Shown piece after piece: positions 44,364 to 52,169 of a stretch of DNA of 57,924 nt. The DNA comes from Nocardioides zhouii (GTDB taxonomy: Bacteria > Actinomycetota > Actinomycetes > Propionibacteriales > Nocardioidaceae). A model generated the notes under the pieces. The model worked only from the letters and a program-made list of their open reading frames with translations, was not told the origin of the DNA and did no database searches. The first letter of the stretch is position 1. Each line of letters starts with the position of its first letter. Location of the stretch: NCBI RefSeq assembly GCF_004137345.1, contig NZ_SDWV01000027.1, positions 1 through 57,924 on the forward strand. Reading direction: 5' to 3'. The translations under genes and the position numbers were made by a program.

Positions 44364-46126
44364 GCACCGACTCAAGGCTCGACACCAGCAAGGTTGCGAC
44401 CAGCAACCGCACGGATGCCGCGACCGCGTCGAAGCCGAGCCCGGCGGGCTCGCTGGCCTCGTGGGCCGACGACCGCCTCGGGCTCGCCACGGTCATGAAG
44501 AAGAACCTGCGCAAGGTCTTCCCCGACCACTGGTCGTTCATGCTCGGCGAGATCGCGCTGTGGAGCTTCGTCGTGCTGCTCCTCACCGGCGTGTTCCTCA
44601 CCCTGTGGTTCAACCCGTCGATGGGCCACGTGACCTATGAGGGCTCGTACGACCAGCTCCGCGGCATCGGCATGTCCGAGGCGATGGCCTCCACCTTGAA
44701 CATCTCCTTTGACGTGCGCGGCGGCCTGCTCATGCGCCAGATGCACCACTGGGCCGCGATGATCTTCATCGCCTCGATGATGGTGCACCTGTTGCGCGTC
44801 TACTTCACGGGCGCACACCGCAAGCCGCGTGAGCTCAACTGGCTCATCGGCTGCGTGCTGCTGCTGCTCGGCACCCTCGAGGGCTTCACCGGCTACTCGC
44901 TCCCCGACGACCTGCTGTCCGGCACCGGCGTCCGCGCCGCGGACGGCTTCCTCAAGGCCACCCCGGTCGCCGGGTCGTACATGTCGTTCCTGCTCTTCGG
45001 CGGCGAGTTCCCGGGTGAGTCGATCATCCCGAGGCTCTACATCGTCCACGTGCTGCTGATCCCCGGCATCCTGCTCGCCCTGATCGCCGCCCACATGCTG
45101 CTTCTCGTCTACCACAAGCACACCCAGTGGCCCGGGCCCGGCCGCACCGAGCAGAACGTCGTCGGCTACCCGATGCTGCCCGTGTACGCCGCCAAGGCCG
45201 GTGGCTTCTTCTTCATGGTCTTCGGCGTCATCGCCCTCATGGGCGGCCTGCTGTCGATCAACCCGGTGTGGAAGTTCGGCCCCTACGACCCGACCAAGGT
45301 CACGGCCGGATCGCAGCCCGACTGGTACATGGGCTGGCCCGACGGCCTGCTGCGCATCATGCCCACGGGCTGGGAGTCGGTGATCTTCGGCTACACGATC
45401 TCGTGGAACGTGATGATCCCGATCCTCATCGTGCCGCCGCTGATGCTCGTGGTCCTGATGCTGCTCCCGTTCGTCGAAGGCTGGATCACCGGAGACAAGC
45501 GCGACCACCACCTGCTCCAGCGCCCGCGCAACGCGCCGACGCGCACCGCGGTGATGGTGGCCCTGATGACGTTCTACGGACTCGCCTGGGCGGCCGGCGG
45601 CAACGACATCATCGCCATCAAGCTGCACGCCAGCATCAACCAGATCACGTACTTCATGCGGGTCGCGATCTTCGTCGGCCCCGTGATCGCCTTCTGGATC
45701 ACACGACGCTGGTGCATCTCGCTCCAGCGCCACGACAACGAGGTACTGCTCCACGGCTACGAGACGGGCATCATCACCCGCTCCCCCGAGGGCCAGTACG
45801 CCGAACGGCACCTGCCGATCAGCGGCTCGAGCGCGTACACCCTCACGGCGCGCGAGCGCGACGAGATCCACGCGGTGCAGGGCGACACCGACGCTGCCGG
45901 CGTCGCCGCCCCGAACTCCCGCTCGGAGAAGCTGCGCGCCAAGCTCTCGTCGTGGATGTACAGCAACAACGTGCAGAAGCCGACCCGCGCCGAGCTCGAG
46001 GAGGCGCACCACCACGCCGAGCACGAGGCCGAGCTCCAGTCGGGACTCGACCACCCGGTCGACGGTCACCAGTTCGACGACCACCGGCTGCGTGACACCG
46101 ACGAGGTACCGCTCCGCGACCACTGA
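44360..46126 (+). CDS. qcrB: Cytochrome b subunit of the bcc complex
   Basis: A 588-residue membrane subunit that holds two b haems and the quinol sites. The first haem-ligand pairs are in MRQMHHWAAMIFIASMMVHLLRVY and the second pair in RLYIVHVLLIPGILLALIAAHMLLLV. The quinol-site segment is GYSLPDDLLSG, and GWPDGLLRIMPTGWE corresponds to the PEWY loop region (here PDWYMGW just before). The C-terminal 110 residues are a soluble His/Glu-rich extension that is typical for actinobacteria. It ends 23 nt before a strong terminator. Confidence 0.95.
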   Translation: MSTDSRLDTSKVATSNRTDAATASKPSPAGSLASWADDRLGLATVMKKNLRKVFPDHWSFMLGEIALWSFVVLLLTGVFLTLWFNPSMGHVTYEGSYDQLRGIGMSEAMASTLNISFDVRGGLLMRQMHHWAAMIFIASMMVHLLRVYFTGAHRKPRELNWLIGCVLLLLGTLEGFTGYSLPDDLLSGTGVRAADGFLKATPVAGSYMSFLLFGGEFPGESIIPRLYIVHVLLIPGILLALIAAHMLLLVYHKHTQWPGPGRTEQNVVGYPMLPVYAAKAGGFFFMVFGVIALMGGLLSINPVWKFGPYDPTKVTAGSQPDWYMGWPDGLLRIMPTGWESVIFGYTISWNVMIPILIVPPLMLVVLMLLPFVEGWITGDKRDHHLLQRPRNAPTRTAVMVALMTFYGLAWAAGGNDIIAIKLHASINQITYFMRVAIFVGPVIAFWITRRWCISLQRHDNEVLLHGYETGIITRSPEGQYAERHLPISGSSAYTLTARERDEIHAVQGDTDAAGVAAPNSRSEKLRAKLSSWMYSNNVQKPTRAELEEAHHHAEHEAELQSGLDHPVDGHQFDDHRLRDTDEVPLRDH

Positions 46127-46149
46127 GTCACACGTACGACGCTTCGACC

Positions 46150-46180
46150 AAGGCCCGCCGGGATGATCCCGGCGGGCCTT
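46150..46180 (+). terminator. Terminator of ctaE-qcrCAB
   Basis: AAGGCCCGCCGGGA and TCCCGGCGGGCCTT form a perfect 14-bp stem with a three-base loop (TGA), then CGTCGTC. It starts 23 nt after qcrB. Confidence 0.88.
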
Positions 46181-46205
46181 CGTCGTCCGGAGGGTTCGCT
46201 GTCAG

Positions 46206-46321
46206 GGTGGCGGCATACGACACCCCGGCCGCCAAGGTGGCGGCATACGACACCTCAACGGCGACGTGGTCTGCCGGATCCCGCCAGGGTCAGGGCCAAC
46301 CGATGTCGTGTGCCGCCATCC
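46206..46321. repeat. Left repeat cluster flanking the nuclease-like gene
   Basis: Two copies of GGTGGCGGCATACGACACC (46206-46224 and 46236-46254) are exactly 30 bp apart, and one inverted copy ATGTCGTGTGCCGCCATCC lies at 46303-46321. The inverted copy matches the reverse complement of the right-hand copy at 47483-47501 in 18 of 19 positions. Between 46255 and 46302, and from 46322 to the gene end at 46346, I see nothing else. Confidence 0.85.
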
Positions 46322-46345
46322 AAGAGCTCGACATCGCGCGGGACG

Positions 46346-47332
46346 TCACGCCGCGTCACCGGACCCGGGTGCTGCGCGCCGGCGCTTGGGCAGCCGAGGA
46401 TTGACCCGCGCGAGAAACGCGGCCTGACCCGAGTCCGTGAAGAGGGACTTGCGCAGTTCGTCGTGCCAGGGCCGGATCCGGCTCGGGTCGTGTGGACGCC
46501 CGAGCGACCGATCGGCATCCTGGAGCACCGTGACACCACGTCGAAGGATGTCCCCAGAGGTGTAGCCGCGGCGCACATACCCGGCGGCATCGATGGCTCG
46601 GTCTCGTCGACGGTCCTTGACGCGACGTGGCGCCTTCTCGTGCTCGTCGCCGTCGTACTCGGGAGCCGCATCCGTACCAACAATCCGCAGGTCAACTCGA
46701 GCAACCTCGGTGCCGGTGTCGTCGCGAATGACGTACTGCGGCTCGACGTCGACGCCGCAGAGGACGTGGAGCAGACGAGTCAGGGTCTCGAACGGTGACT
46801 CGGAGCACCCGTCGGCCAGCGCCAGTGCCCTCTCGAGGGCCTTCGCCCCAGGTCGCCTCGGCCGCACCACCGCCTTGATCGCGGCCTCGTCACACTGCTT
46901 CGTGTGCAGGACGCAGTCGAGGAGCACGACCATGTCGATCAGGCACAGCCACCGCGCGCAAGCGAGCAGGGTCTCCGGGATCGCGGCACAGCGCACCCCA
47001 CCGATCTCCTCGAAGGGAATCGCACGTGTGTGGCGACTCGTACGCACGCCGGCTCGCATGGGGCGCGGATCGTCGAGTCCCAGCGCCATGAAGACCGGTG
47101 CTCCCGGTGGGAGTGGAGGCAGCCACCAACCGCGGATCTCAGCGCTGGTCAGGGCCGTGAAGCAGCCCTCGTCGGTCATCAGCAGTTGCCACGCGTGCAG
47201 CGATGCCAGCAGGTCCTGGCCCAGGTCCGCCCGCCTGTGCACGGCGTGGGACTCCCGGACGTACGACACCGCGCGCGGGTGTCCTCGGACTGCGAGGGGG
47301 AGGTCGGCGTCGGGGCGGCGGGCGATGTCCAT
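46346..47332 (-). CDS. PD-(D/E)XK nuclease-like protein (DUF559/Vsr-like C-terminus)
   Basis: A 328-residue protein. The N-terminal part resembles the AbiEi/transcription-factor-type fold often joined to DUF559 in actinobacteria (FTALTSAEIRGWWLPPL, then ETLLACARWL). The C-terminal 150 residues carry a putative PD-(D/E)XK core: Glu178/Glu182 in SESPFETLTRLL, Asp214 in VDLRIVG and Glu225-Asp227 in PEYDGDEH, then DRAIDAAGYVRRGYTSGD. That is the DUF559/Vsr pattern of very-short-patch-repair-like nucleases. ATG at 47332 is preferred; the frame runs further upstream into the repeats. No methylase or partner gene is adjacent. It is bracketed by the 15-19-bp repeats, and interrupts the otherwise conserved cytochrome cluster, so transfer is likely. 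Confidence 0.72.
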   Translation of the reverse strand: MDIARRPDADLPLAVRGHPRAVSYVRESHAVHRRADLGQDLLASLHAWQLLMTDEGCFTALTSAEIRGWWLPPLPPGAPVFMALGLDDPRPMRAGVRTSRHTRAIPFEEIGGVRCAAIPETLLACARWLCLIDMVVLLDCVLHTKQCDEAAIKAVVRPRRPGAKALERALALADGCSESPFETLTRLLHVLCGVDVEPQYVIRDDTGTEVARVDLRIVGTDAAPEYDGDEHEKAPRRVKDRRRDRAIDAAGYVRRGYTSGDILRRGVTVLQDADRSLGRPHDPSRIRPWHDELRKSLFTDSGQAAFLARVNPRLPKRRRAAPGSGDAA

Positions 47333-47453
47333 GCCGCGACGTTCGTCCGCCCGCAGGTGAGGTCGCCATCGCACGTCTCTCGGCCTGTGCAAAGGCTGGC
47401 CGCTGGCCTGGCTGTGGACTGATTCTGGCGCGGTCGCGCAGGGCGATGTCACC

Positions 47454-47625
47454 CTGGCGGCGTACGACAACCGATCGGCGCGGGATGGCGGCATACGACA
47501 TTGATCCGCTCCTCAGGCGGGTCGTATGCCGCCACCCTCGCCGGGCGTACGTCGTATGCCGCCACCCTCGCCAGGCGGGTCGAATGCCGCCACCCTCGCC
47601 GGGCGTACGTCGTATGCCGCCACCC
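47454..47625. repeat. Right repeat cluster flanking the nuclease-like gene
   Basis: Two forward copies, CTGGCGGCGTACGACAACC (47454-47472) and GGATGGCGGCATACGACAT (47483-47501), are followed by four inverted copies starting at 47521, 47551, 47579 and 47609 (GTCGTATGCCGCCACC, one reading GTCGAATGCC). The inverted copies lie 30, 28 and 30 bp apart and share CTCGCCGGGCGTAC-like filler, so the unit is a 30-bp tandem repeat. The 120 bases before (47333-47453) show no gene or feature I can name. The last copy ends 26 nt before the L,D-transpeptidase stop. Confidence 0.88.
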
Positions 47626-47650
47626 AGAGCGGCGGACGCCTCCACGCTCC

Positions 47651-48880
47651 TCAGGAGAGGGCGGAGCCGGTCTTCCAGTCGGGGAAGGAGAGGTTCCAGT
47701 CGCCGTAACCGTTCTCGAGGGTCATCTGGCGCTCGGTGCCGGTGTACTCGACGACGTCGCCGCGGCGGCTCATGGCGTAGAGCCAGCCGGCGTCGGCGGT
47801 CGACATGCCGGTGCAGCCGTGGGAGACGTTGGCGTAGCCCTGAGAGCCGACCGACCACGGAGCGGCGTGGATGAACTCGCCGGAGTAGGTGACCCGCATG
47901 GCCCACTGCACGTCGTCGATGTCGTAAGCCTCGGGGCTGTCGCGGTTGATGCCGACGGTCTCGGAGTTCATCCGCTTCTCGGCGAACTTCTCGATGATCA
48001 CCTTCGTGCCGGAGCGCGTGATGAAGCCGGCCTTGCCGGTGGTGATCGGGAGGGTGCGCAGCAGCGCCCCGTTGGAAAAGACCTGCATCTGGTGGGTCTG
48101 GGCGTTCACCTTGTAGACGTGGGCGTCGCCGATCTGGAAGTCGATCGTGCGCGACTCCTGGCCGTAGATCCCGTTGCCCGCGGGGAGGCTGTTGAGGTCG
48201 AGGTCGACCGAGACGTCGGTGCCGGCCTTCCAGTACGACGCGGGGCGGAAGTGCGCCTCCTGGTCGTTCAGCCAGCGCCACGAGCCGCGCTGGGCGGGCG
48301 CGCTGGTGACATGCATGTGCTTCTCGAAGAGCGCGCGATCGGTGACGGGGACATCGAAGGTGACGATAACCGGCATGCCCACGCCGACCGTCTCGCCGTC
48401 GAGCGGCGCGATCGAGGCGTAGGTCTGCTCCTGGAGCGTCAGGTCGACGGTACGGAAGGAACGGGTGCGCTCGATGCTCCGCCCGTCGCTGCGGGTGGTG
48501 GAGGCGGTGATGACGTAGTCGGTGCCGGGCTCGAGGCGGTCCTCGGCGGTCCAGTCCCCGTCGGCGACCTTGCCGGCGAGGGACCCCGCCGCCGAGGTGA
48601 CCTCGACGTCGTCGAGCGTGCCGCCCTCGGCGCTCACCGTGAGCGGGGCGTCGATGGGCACGGCCGTCGCGTCGGTGAAGCTCGTCGCGAGCCGTACGGG
48701 CTCGGGCTTCGCGGACTCGGAGGCACCCGTCGCACCGGGACCGTCGGCGTCACCGGAGCCAGACCCGTTGTCCGTCGTCGAGGTGCAGGCGGCGAGCCCG
48801 CCGGCGAGCGTCAGCAGCGCTGCCGCGATGGTCGTACGACGGCGCGCGGAGCGCCATGGACCGGACGCGCGAGTGCGCAT
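47651..48880 (-). CDS. Lipoprotein L,D-transpeptidase (YkuD domain)
   Basis: A 409-residue lipoprotein that forms 3-3 cross-links in peptidoglycan. The lipobox is LAGGLAACT (Cys at 32), followed by a Ser/Gly/Asp-rich linker. Two Ig-like domains (about 60-260) precede the YkuD domain (about 265-400), whose active-site motif HAAPWSVG...SHGCTGMS has catalytic Cys near 349. The Ig-Ig-YkuD order matches mycobacterial LdtMt2. It lies on the same strand as ctaF-ctaD-ctaC and downstream of them, beyond a terminator-like hairpin, so it probably has its own promoter. Confidence 0.92.
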   Translation of the reverse strand: MRTRASGPWRSARRRTTIAAALLTLAGGLAACTSTTDNGSGSGDADGPGATGASESAKPEPVRLATSFTDATAVPIDAPLTVSAEGGTLDDVEVTSAAGSLAGKVADGDWTAEDRLEPGTDYVITASTTRSDGRSIERTRSFRTVDLTLQEQTYASIAPLDGETVGVGMPVIVTFDVPVTDRALFEKHMHVTSAPAQRGSWRWLNDQEAHFRPASYWKAGTDVSVDLDLNSLPAGNGIYGQESRTIDFQIGDAHVYKVNAQTHQMQVFSNGALLRTLPITTGKAGFITRSGTKVIIEKFAEKRMNSETVGINRDSPEAYDIDDVQWAMRVTYSGEFIHAAPWSVGSQGYANVSHGCTGMSTADAGWLYAMSRRGDVVEYTGTERQMTLENGYGDWNLSFPDWKTGSALS

Positions 48881-48923
48881 GCGACGAACCCCCAGGAATG
48901 TGCGATGAGCCGAAATCAGAAGA

Positions 48924-48951
48924 GCCCGTCCAGCGTACGTCGCGGACGGGC
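48924..48951 (-). terminator. Hairpin after ctaF
   Basis: GCCCGTCC (48924-48931) and GGACGGGC (48944-48951), with GCG/CGC able to extend the stem inside the loop. On the minus strand the stem is followed by TCTTCTGATTTC, a partial T-run. It fits termination of ctaCDF before the L,D-transpeptidase. Confidence 0.7.
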
Positions 48952-48979
48952 CCTTCGGTAAAAGCGAGGCAGGCCAGGC

Positions 48980-49378
48980 CTAGTGAGCGTGCTCACCGCG
49001 GTAGTACTCGAAGATGAAGCCGCACAGGACGACCGCACCGACGGTGAAGCCGATGAAGACCAGCCACCACGCGGCCAGCGCGGTACCGTAGACGATCACG
49101 CCGAGCGCGAGGGCGCACCAAAGGGGCCACCAGGAGTAGGGCGGGAAGAAGCCCAGCTCGCCGGCGCCGTCGGCGATCTCGCCCTCCTTGCGGTCCTCCG
49201 GGCGCGGATCCATGCGCGAGGCGTGGAACCCGAGGTAGAGGGTGACCATGCCGAACAGCAGCGTGGTCATGACCAGGGCTGACGTGCCGGTCGGGTCCTC
49301 GGTGAGGAACCAGTACGCCGGCGAGACGACCCCCACGAAGAGTGCGGTGATGCCGAAGACCCAGGCTTCTGCCTTCAT
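48980..49378 (-). CDS. ctaF: Cytochrome c oxidase subunit IV (actinobacterial)
   Basis: A 132-residue membrane protein with four hydrophobic helices (VFGITALFVGVVSPAYWFL, MTTLLFGMVTLYLGFHA, PLWCALALGVIVYGTALAAW, LVFIGFTVGAVVLCGFIFEYY) and the conserved RMDPRPEDRKEGEIADGAGELG loop with FFPPYSWWPLW. This is the small CtaF subunit of the actinobacterial supercomplex. ATG overlaps the ctaD stop by four bases (ATGA). Last gene of ctaC-ctaD-ctaF. Confidence 0.92.
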   Translation of the reverse strand: MKAEAWVFGITALFVGVVSPAYWFLTEDPTGTSALVMTTLLFGMVTLYLGFHASRMDPRPEDRKEGEIADGAGELGFFPPYSWWPLWCALALGVIVYGTALAAWWLVFIGFTVGAVVLCGFIFEYYRGEHAH

Positions 49379-51150
49379 CGGTTGTCTCCCTCAGTGGTGT
49401 CGCCGTCGACGCGCTCGCGCAGCATCTCCTCGCGGCCCTGCACCTCCGGCGCGTCGACCACGTCGCTCTCACCCTCGGCGTCGTTCTCGTGGAGCTCCAT
49501 GAGTGCGATCTCCGGGTGGTGCAGGTCGAAGGCCGGCGACTCGGAGCGGATCCGAGGGAGGGTGTGGAAGTTGTGGCGCGGCGGCGGGCAGCTGGTGGCC
49601 CACTCGAGCGAGCGTCCCCAGCCCCACGGGTCGTCGACCTCGATCTTCGGGCCCTTGGAGGAGATGTAGACGTTGTAGAGGAACGGCAGCGTCGAGGCGC
49701 CGAGCAGGAACGCTCCCACCGTCGAGATCTGGTTCAGCGTGGTGAAGCCGTCCTCGGGCAGGTAGTCGGCGTAGCGACGGGGCATGCCCTCGACGCCGAG
49801 CCAGTGCTGCACGAGGAACGTGGTGTGGAAGCCCACGAACAGGATCCAGAAGTGGAGCTTGCCGAGCCGCTCGTCGAGCATCTTGCCCGTCATCTTCGGC
49901 CACCAGAAGTAGAACCCGGCGAACATCGCGAAGACGACGGTGCCGAAGACGACGTAGTGGAAGTGCGCGACCACGAAGTAGGAGTCGGACACGTGGAAGT
50001 CCAGCGGCGGGCTGGCCAGGATCACACCGGTGAGGCCACCGAAGAGGAAGGTCGTGAGGAAGCCGATCGCCCACAGCATCGGAGTGTCGAAGGACAGAGA
50101 TCCCCCCCACATCGTGCCGATCCAGTTGAAGAACTTCACTCCCGTGGGCACCGCGATCAGGAACGTCATGCCGGAGAAGAACGGCAGGTCGACCGCGCCG
50201 GTGACGAACATGTGGTGCGCCCACACGGCCACCGACAGCATGGCGATGCCGAGCGTCGCGGCGACCAGGCCGACGTAGCCGAAGATCGGCTTGCGGCTGA
50301 AGACCGGCAGCACCTCGGAGATGATGCCGAAGAACGGCAGCGCGATGATGTAGACCTCGGGGTGCCCGAAGAACCAGAACAGGTGCTGCCACAGGATCGG
50401 CCCGCCGTGCGACGGGTCGAAGACGTGGGCTCCGAGTATCCGGTCGGCCTCCAGCGAGAGCAGCGCGCCGGCGAGGATCGGGAACACCATGATCACGAGC
50501 ATGCTGGTGATGAGGGTGTTCCAGACGAAGATCGGCATCCGGAACATGGTCATGCCGGGCGCGCGCATGCAGATGATCGTGGTGATGAAGTTGACGCCAC
50601 CGAGGATCGAGCCGAGGCCGGCCATCCAGAGGCCCATGATCCAGAGGTCGCCACCGACACCCGGACTGCGTACGGCGTCGGAGAGCGGCGTGTAGGCGAA
50701 CCAGCCGAAGTCGGCGGCTCCCTGCGGGGTCAGGAACCCGGAGCCGGCGATGATGCCGCCGAACAGGAACAGCCAGTAGCTGAACATGTTGAGCCGCGGG
50801 AACGCCACGTCGGGCGCGCCGATCTGCAGCGGCATGATGACGTTGGCGAAGCCGAAGAACAGAGGCGTCGCGAACAGCAGCAGCATGATCGTGCCGTGCA
50901 TCGTGAAGAGCTGGTTGTAGAGCTGCTCGCTCACGACCTGCTGGCCCGGGTAGGCCAGCTCGGAGCGGATCAGCATGGCCATCAGACCGGCGATGAGGAA
51001 CCACGCGAACGAGGTGCCCAGGTAGAGCTTGCCGATCAGCTTGTGGTCGGTCGTGGTCAGCAGTCGTACGACCTGCTCGCCCAGGGCCTTGCGCGGCTGC
51101 TCGCCGCCGGGCGTGTGCGATGCCGACTGGGTGACGGTGGGGGCGCTCAC
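49375..51150 (-). CDS. ctaD: Cytochrome c oxidase subunit I
   Basis: A 591-residue haem-copper oxidase core with 12 membrane helices. Haem a ligand His is in TMHGTIMLLLF. The CuB/haem a3 site is in WFFGHPEVYIIALP (His-Tyr cross-link HPEVY), WAHHMFVTG and VVAHFHYVVFG. The C-terminal 90 residues are cytoplasmic. GTG at 51150 overlaps the ctaC stop by four bases (GTGA); the open frame continues further upstream inside ctaC but the GTG gives the usual actinobacterial N-terminus. Catalyses oxygen reduction with proton pumping. Confidence 0.96.
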   Translation of the reverse strand: MSAPTVTQSASHTPGGEQPRKALGEQVVRLLTTTDHKLIGKLYLGTSFAWFLIAGLMAMLIRSELAYPGQQVVSEQLYNQLFTMHGTIMLLLFATPLFFGFANVIMPLQIGAPDVAFPRLNMFSYWLFLFGGIIAGSGFLTPQGAADFGWFAYTPLSDAVRSPGVGGDLWIMGLWMAGLGSILGGVNFITTIICMRAPGMTMFRMPIFVWNTLITSMLVIMVFPILAGALLSLEADRILGAHVFDPSHGGPILWQHLFWFFGHPEVYIIALPFFGIISEVLPVFSRKPIFGYVGLVAATLGIAMLSVAVWAHHMFVTGAVDLPFFSGMTFLIAVPTGVKFFNWIGTMWGGSLSFDTPMLWAIGFLTTFLFGGLTGVILASPPLDFHVSDSYFVVAHFHYVVFGTVVFAMFAGFYFWWPKMTGKMLDERLGKLHFWILFVGFHTTFLVQHWLGVEGMPRRYADYLPEDGFTTLNQISTVGAFLLGASTLPFLYNVYISSKGPKIEVDDPWGWGRSLEWATSCPPPRHNFHTLPRIRSESPAFDLHHPEIALMELHENDAEGESDVVDAPEVQGREEMLRERVDGDTTEGDNR

Positions 51151-52061
51151 TCCTCGCTCCCTTCCTGGGACTGGCTCTCGTCCAGACCCGTCTGCGTGGT
51201 CACGTTGGCGCCTCCGATGATCGGCTGCTCGGCGGTCTGGCCGGCGTCGGCCAGGTCGGAGATGTACTGCTGGTACTCCGCCTCGCTGACGACCTTGACC
51301 TTGAAGAGCATCCGCGAGTGGTAGACCCCGCAGAGCTCGTAGCACTTGCCGACGTAGTCGCCCTCGACGGTCGGGGTCACCTGGAGCTGGTTGAGGCGCC
51401 CCGGGATCACGTCCATCTTGATCAGGAACGACGGCACGCCGAAGTCGTGGATCACGTCGGGCGAGCGCAGGTTGAACTGGATGCGCTGGTCGACGGGGAG
51501 GACCAGCGTCGGGATCTCGCTGCCGTCACCCGAGGTGTAGACGTAGGAGTCGTACGCGTAGTCGTCCGGCTGGCCGGTGGCGTCGGGGTTCTGCTCGCCG
51601 ACGCCGTGGTTGAAGGTCCACGACCACTGCTGCCCGGTCACCTCGACGGTCACGTCGGGCGTGGTCAGCTCGGTCTGGATGTCCTGGACGCGCACGGTGT
51701 GGAAGAAGAACACGATGCACATCAGGACCGGGGCGATCGTGTAGAAGACCTCGAGCGGCAGGTTGTAGCGCGTCTGCCGCGGCACCTCGTCGTCACTGCG
51801 GCGACGGAACTTCACCACGACGTAGAAGATGAGGCCCCAGACGATGACGCCGGTCACCATCGCGGCGACCCAGGCCCATTTCCAGAGCTCGTAGGTGTAG
51901 GGGCCCTGCTCCGTGATGCGGTCGGGCATGGCGAGGTTGCGGATCTGGTGCTCGTCGGCTGCAGAGCACCCGGCCAGCACCAGCATCGTCACGCCGAGCA
52001 GCGCGACCCTCAGGAAGCGCCGTGCCGGCGCGCCCGAGATCTTGGGGACTTGCAGACCCAC
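51147..52061 (-). CDS. ctaC: Cytochrome c oxidase subunit II
   Basis: A 304-residue lipoprotein-type subunit that takes electrons from QcrC. The N-terminal signal has lipobox VLAGCSA (Cys at 32). Two membrane helices follow (WAWVAAMVTGVIVWGLIFYVV and VFYTIAPVLMCIVFFFHTV). The cupredoxin domain has the CuA site CYELCGVYHSRM (C-x3-C-x3-H-x2-M), plus WSWTF and an upstream His in VIHDFGVPSF. GTG at 52061 has GAGAGAGG seven bases upstream and is preferred over ATG at 52085. First gene of ctaCDF. Confidence 0.95.
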   Translation of the reverse strand: MGLQVPKISGAPARRFLRVALLGVTMLVLAGCSAADEHQIRNLAMPDRITEQGPYTYELWKWAWVAAMVTGVIVWGLIFYVVVKFRRRSDDEVPRQTRYNLPLEVFYTIAPVLMCIVFFFHTVRVQDIQTELTTPDVTVEVTGQQWSWTFNHGVGEQNPDATGQPDDYAYDSYVYTSGDGSEIPTLVLPVDQRIQFNLRSPDVIHDFGVPSFLIKMDVIPGRLNQLQVTPTVEGDYVGKCYELCGVYHSRMLFKVKVVSEAEYQQYISDLADAGQTAEQPIIGGANVTTQTGLDESQSQEGSEE

Positions 52062-52169
52062 TGACGAGCCTCTCTCTCGGTCCATCTCCGACGTGCAAAG
52101 ACTATCCCCCACAGGCCGCATCGTGCGGGGCAGGGTCGGGTGTCGCGGACGGGTGGCAGAGTTCGCCGT

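Noticed and set aside
47521..47625. CRISPR array candidate because of regularly spaced repeats.
   Set aside because: Units are about 30 bp in total with repeated filler and no unique spacers; no cas genes; copies occur in both orientations.
46203..47625. Classical insertion sequence.
   Set aside because: No transposase motif, and no target duplication could be made out; the only gene has PD-(D/E)XK-like residues.
51151..51345. Extended N-terminus for ctaD into ctaC.
   Set aside because: It would overlap ctaC by nearly 200 bases and lacks the oxidase N-terminal sequence; the GTG at 51150 gives a standard GTGA overlap.
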